Shown here one piece after another: positions 5,974 to 8,048 of a DNA stretch of 8,048 nt. Location of the stretch: NCBI GenBank assembly GCA_014523695.1, contig JAATVS010000401.1:1-8048 (forward strand), in the 5' to 3' direction. Source of the DNA: Nitrososphaerales archaeon TH5895 (lineage in GTDB: Archaea > Thermoproteota > Nitrososphaeria > Nitrososphaerales > Nitrososphaeraceae). Position numbers and translations under genes: made by a program. A model generated the notes under the pieces. It made no database searches, was not told where the DNA came from, and saw only the letters and a program-made list of their open reading frames with translations. The stretch's first letter is position 1, and each line of letters starts with the position of its first letter.

Positions 5974-6360
5974 AATCACTGATAATTTTGAGAGGGCCTG
6001 CTGGTTCAGGCAAAACTAGTGTTTGTAATGCTATCGTACAAAAATTAGGAAAAGAAAAATCATGCAACTAGACTTAGACAAGTTCGAAAAGAATCTCAGA
6101 AATTGTTTGATATTTGAGAACGTCATCGGTATGATGTTCTATGGTAATTCTCACACAACCGATCCTTTAAGGTGGATAACGGAATTTCGAGGAGTACAAG
6201 GTTCTGTCAGTTATCTTGTATGCTAGTAAGGAAACATGTTTTAACAGATGTAGAACTGATAAAACTGGACGACATCCTATCAGAGATAACAATAAATACT
6301 GAAAATAAATCACCGGACAAGATTGCAATGGAAATTTTGGCAAAGTTTAATGTGATCTTT
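5970..6360 (+). pseudogene. Decayed P-loop kinase, at least three breaks
   Basis: Four fragments in three frames together resemble one P-loop kinase. Fragment A (5970-6071) starts at TTG, overlaps the previous stop by four bases and has a Walker A motif, ILRGPAGSGKTS, then ends early. Fragment B (6062-6226, another frame) reads LDLDKFEKNLRNCL and then GMMFYGNSHTTDP, ending near GVQG. Fragment C (about 6201-6302, frame of A) continues with VLSVILYASKETC, then RCRTDKTGRHPI, to a stop. Fragment D (about 6283-6360, third frame) ends with ITINTENKSPDKIAMEILAK. The B to C junction looks like a one-base frameshift. The A to B and C to D junctions also seem to lack internal sequence, because fewer residues are present than a kinase of this type needs. 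Intact relatives would phosphorylate a small molecule, RNA or nucleotide; the substrate is unknown. The similarity of the pieces to one family is from pattern recognition. The frame breaks themselves are directly visible. Confidence 0.75.
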
Positions 6361-6634
6361 AATCCTAATCGAGGTTTTGCACGTGGTATGTCATGTCAAT
6401 ACCCCCGCATTTTTTCAACCTCTTGTAATCATACGGTCAGAGCTATAGGTTGGTCTGATAATTATCCTATGGCGTCGTCTTTCATTTTTAGTCTAATAAT
6501 GAGTGTCACGATGGGCGTCTGACGATTTCCGGGTCTTGTGGCGAGTTGAAAAATTCTGGGGTCTATTAGAAAAAACAAAATTAGACTTCATTAATAAATG
6601 CGGGGTACTTGCTAAGATACGAAGTACCTCATTT
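6361..6634. other. Intergenic remnant between kinase pseudogene and integrase
   Basis: The frame of kinase fragment D stays open to a stop at 6520-6522, but the residues after about 6360 show no kinase-like pattern and probably are not coding. The rest is AT-rich with scattered short inverted words (for example AGTCTAAT near 6490 and ATTAGACT near 6580). It contains the hairpin described next to the integrase stop. I see no other gene here. Confidence 0.4.
6604..6628 (-). terminator. Hairpin just downstream of the integrase, possible terminator
   Basis: GGTACTT (6604-6610) and AAGTACC (6622-6628) are exact reverse complements around an 11-base loop, starting seven bases beyond the integrase stop on the minus strand. 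About 25 to 40 bases further along the minus strand comes a T-rich stretch (AATTTTGTTTTTTC). Archaeal termination relies mainly on T-rich tracts, so the T-rich part may be the actual stop signal and the hairpin an mRNA 3' end structure. Confidence 0.4.
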
Positions 6635-7864
6635 TCATGATCGGCTTTGATTCTTTAATTGTTCCACCTCTGCCATAAGTTTCATAACTTGATCCGAAAG
6701 AGTGACTAATACGTCATCTTTTTCCTGCAATTTAGCTTTTAAAAGATAATCATTGCTATTAGTTTTTTCAGTTAATTCCTCTACCTGCTTTTGTAGGACG
6801 GAGCTGTTACCATTAATAGTCAACAAGGGAATAGCCTTAATGTAATCATCCAAGACTTCACGTTCTGTTGGTTTGTAATAAGAAGACGAAATTCCAATGT
6901 CGTGACCCATAGTTATTTCTACATTAATAGGCTTCATAATTTGCTCCGCTCTAGATTTATAGAATTTGCGATAACCGTGCGCTATTTTCCATTCATGTCT
7001 GTTTGCTCCCTCAATCAACGGCTTACGGATTCCTTGTTCCCACACTGCTCTTTCAAGTAGTCTCTTGATGCCGCTACTTTTTAGCTTCTTTGGAAAAGTA
7101 GCTAATCCCCATCTTGCACCATAGTTCATGTTTGTAGTCTGCCACAAGTCACGCATAAGCCAAGAATCTCCGGTTGTCCTCTCGCCGTAAGAGGCTCTGA
7201 AATCCATCCATTCTCTTAGCGCTGTATAGGCCTCAGGAGTTATGAAAGTATAGTATTCCTCAACATCACCACTATAGACATCTAATTTAGCGGCAATGAC
7301 CTTCCCCTCATTATCAGTTATTGGCTTAACATTTTTCCACTTTAAGTAATCCCATGCGCCAAGGCGAATGCCGGAAGAAGCATTGGTGTAAATAATGGGC
7401 TTTATTCGTCTATCTGGATAGTCAATAATCTTGCGAATTTCTTCAAGGGTGGGGGCCCGATCGTTTGATGATTGTCTGGCCCTTGGCAAGCCCTTAGTTA
7501 CCTTCTTCCAAGGAATATTCAGGTCGGCACTATCACAGAAGGCCTTTAAAGATTTAACAAAATTACGCAAAGTACTGGCCGCTATCTCGCCTTTTTCCAC
7601 TCTTTCCTTTTGATATTGAAGAAACCTTAGGAAATGGTTTAGCGTCCAATTTGTGTTCTGTTTACCATGTTCGGCAAAATCATTAAATCGCCTTTCTATG
7701 TCCGCTACCTCAGGCTCAAATTGAATAAAATCAAGGAATCTTCTTAATCTTCTCTCGTAATATTTTCGAGTAATTTCAGATCTAATAGAGTATTTAAACA
7801 TGGAATATGGACTCATAGCTGCGCTGTCCTCGCTTATCGCGATTACATTTGAATCAGTGTCCAC
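6635..7864 (-). CDS. Tyrosine recombinase (integrase)
   Basis: A 409-residue site-specific recombinase that would integrate and excise the element. Residues about 24-115 are the helical core-binding (SAM-like) domain. The catalytic domain follows, with R167 in SSGIRLGAWDYLKW, the HxxR box H296-GY-R299, H321 in MGHDIG and the nucleophile at Y329 or Y330 in SSSYYKPTE, so all the main catalytic residues are present. The C-terminal residues 355-405 form a predicted coiled coil (for example VEELTEKTNS and VMKLMAEVEQLKNQ), which may support multimer assembly. The gene is whole, unlike SSV-type integrases that are split on integration. It lies 45 bases from the 3' end of tRNA-Pro and is read away from it, as expected at the att end of an integrated element. 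The GTG at 7864 is the longest start, but a strong TATA-like box lies only a few bases upstream of it, so ATG at 7816 (codon 17, 393 residues) may be the real start. Confidence 0.92.
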   Translation of the reverse strand: MDTDSNVIAISEDSAAMSPYSMFKYSIRSEITRKYYERRLRRFLDFIQFEPEVADIERRFNDFAEHGKQNTNWTLNHFLRFLQYQKERVEKGEIAASTLRNFVKSLKAFCDSADLNIPWKKVTKGLPRARQSSNDRAPTLEEIRKIIDYPDRRIKPIIYTNASSGIRLGAWDYLKWKNVKPITDNEGKVIAAKLDVYSGDVEEYYTFITPEAYTALREWMDFRASYGERTTGDSWLMRDLWQTTNMNYGARWGLATFPKKLKSSGIKRLLERAVWEQGIRKPLIEGANRHEWKIAHGYRKFYKSRAEQIMKPINVEITMGHDIGISSSYYKPTEREVLDDYIKAIPLLTINGNSSVLQKQVEELTEKTNSNDYLLKAKLQEKDDVLVTLSDQVMKLMAEVEQLKNQSRS

Positions 7865-7867
7865 ACG

Positions 7868-7876
7868 ATATATAAA
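7868..7876 (-). promoter_or_regulatory. TATA-like box before the integrase
   Basis: TTTATATAT on the minus strand is the best TATA match near a gene in the window. Archaeal transcription normally starts about 25 bases downstream of the box, here near 7847. That would place the GTG at 7864 outside the transcript and favour ATG at 7816. The box lies between the tRNA 3' end and the integrase, within the presumed attachment region, so element DNA carries its own integrase promoter. Confidence 0.5.
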
Positions 7877-7909
7877 GCGATGGGTCCTAATAAAGCGACA
7901 AGTTTGGTA

Positions 7910-8004
7910 TGGGGCCAGTGGGATTCGAACCCACGACCGCCAGCGCCCCAGGCCTATACCTTGATTCCAAGATGGTATCCTAGACCAAGCTAGACGATAG
8001 CCCC
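7910..8004 (-). tRNA. tRNA-Pro (GGG), with non-canonical intron
   Basis: A full cloverleaf folds on the minus strand. The acceptor stem is GGGGCTA with TGGCCCC and discriminator A73 at 7910. The D arm is GTCT/GGAT, the anticodon loop CTGGGGC carries anticodon GGG (7947-7949), the variable loop is CGGTC and the T arm is GTGGG-TTCGAAT-CCCAC. No CCA is encoded. The anticodon stem pairs fully (CCAGC with GCTGG) only after removal of 19 bases between positions 29 and 30, giving a 76-base mature tRNA. It decodes CCC and CCU. Its 3' end faces the integrase, so this is the likely integration target, kept intact because the element restores the 3' end. Confidence 0.93.
7954..7972 (-). other. 19-base tRNA intron with BHB motif, position 29/30
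   Basis: The precursor forms a textbook bulge-helix-bulge. Outer AGG pairs with CCT, central ATAC pairs with GTAT, and inner CTTG pairs with CAAG around the loop GAAT. The 3-base bulges are CAT and AGG, each cut after its second base by the splicing endonuclease. The intron begins TCTTGG and ends GGTATAG. Position 29/30 is a non-canonical site; the canonical archaeal site is 37/38. Removing it restores a perfect anticodon stem, which independently supports the boundaries. Confidence 0.88.
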
Positions 8005-8026
8005 TAGAGAGCGTTAAATACTAACC

Positions 8027-8035
8027 ATTTTTAAA
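8027..8035 (-). promoter_or_regulatory. TATA-like box of tRNA-Pro
   Basis: TTTAAAAAT on the minus strand is centred about 27 bases before the tRNA 5' end, the usual archaeal spacing for transcription starting at or just before the mature end. A second AT word (TATTTAA near 8013-8019) is too close to serve. Confidence 0.5.
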
Positions 8036-8048
8036 TGTACAGCAGAAA

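Noticed and set aside
6172..6522. A 116-residue protein as an intact gene
   Set aside because: Its first residues are an out-of-frame reading of kinase fragments B and C, only about 26 residues match the kinase end, and the remainder looks non-coding. It is treated as part of the pseudogene.
6604..6628. Att-site repeat or recombination core
   Set aside because: The 7-base inverted repeat has no similarity to the tRNA 3' end and lies at the far end of the integrase; a transcript 3' structure is simpler.

Overview
This AT-rich window looks archaeal and most likely comes from an ammonia-oxidising archaeon of the Nitrososphaerales (Thaumarchaeota). The clues are a proline tRNA with a non-canonical intron bounded by a bulge-helix-bulge (BHB) motif and no encoded CCA end, TATA-like promoters, an MCM-type helicase, and an HTH/coiled-coil protein of a kind I associate with soil thaumarchaea. 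The lineage call is inference; no marker gene in the window proves it.

The window reads as one end of an integrated mobile element (plasmid- or provirus-like). At the right edge is a minus-strand tRNA-Pro(GGG) gene (7910-8004), the probable integration target. Its 3' end faces an intact minus-strand tyrosine recombinase (6635-7864). To the left lie a decayed P-loop kinase (about 5970-6360), a plus-strand gene of unknown function (5317-5973), and a divergent promoter region with a perfect dyad (5293-5306). A minus-strand replication cluster follows: a 54-57 residue AbrB-like protein (5109-5282), a hairpin (5043-5072), a 1067-residue primase-polymerase/MCM helicase fusion (1793-4996) and a small C2H2 zinc-finger protein (1433-1777). 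A gene-poor stretch (1115-1432) separates this from an HTH/coiled-coil gene that runs off the left edge (1-1114). No second copy of the tRNA 3' end was found, so the element probably continues to the left.

The genes suggest a self-replicating integrative element. The integrase would handle integration and excision at the tRNA gene, the PrimPol-MCM fusion would prime and unwind DNA, and the AbrB-like protein is a plausible repressor of the replication cluster. The most striking unexplained structure is inside the 3' part of the PrimPol-MCM gene. Three GTGACA words at exact 9-bp spacing and three TGTCAC/T words at exact 9-bp spacing in the opposite orientation flank a perfect 8-bp-arm AT-rich palindrome. 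They sit over a low-complexity protein linker. This is a candidate iteron origin embedded in the replication gene, in the manner of the phage lambda origin within gene O.
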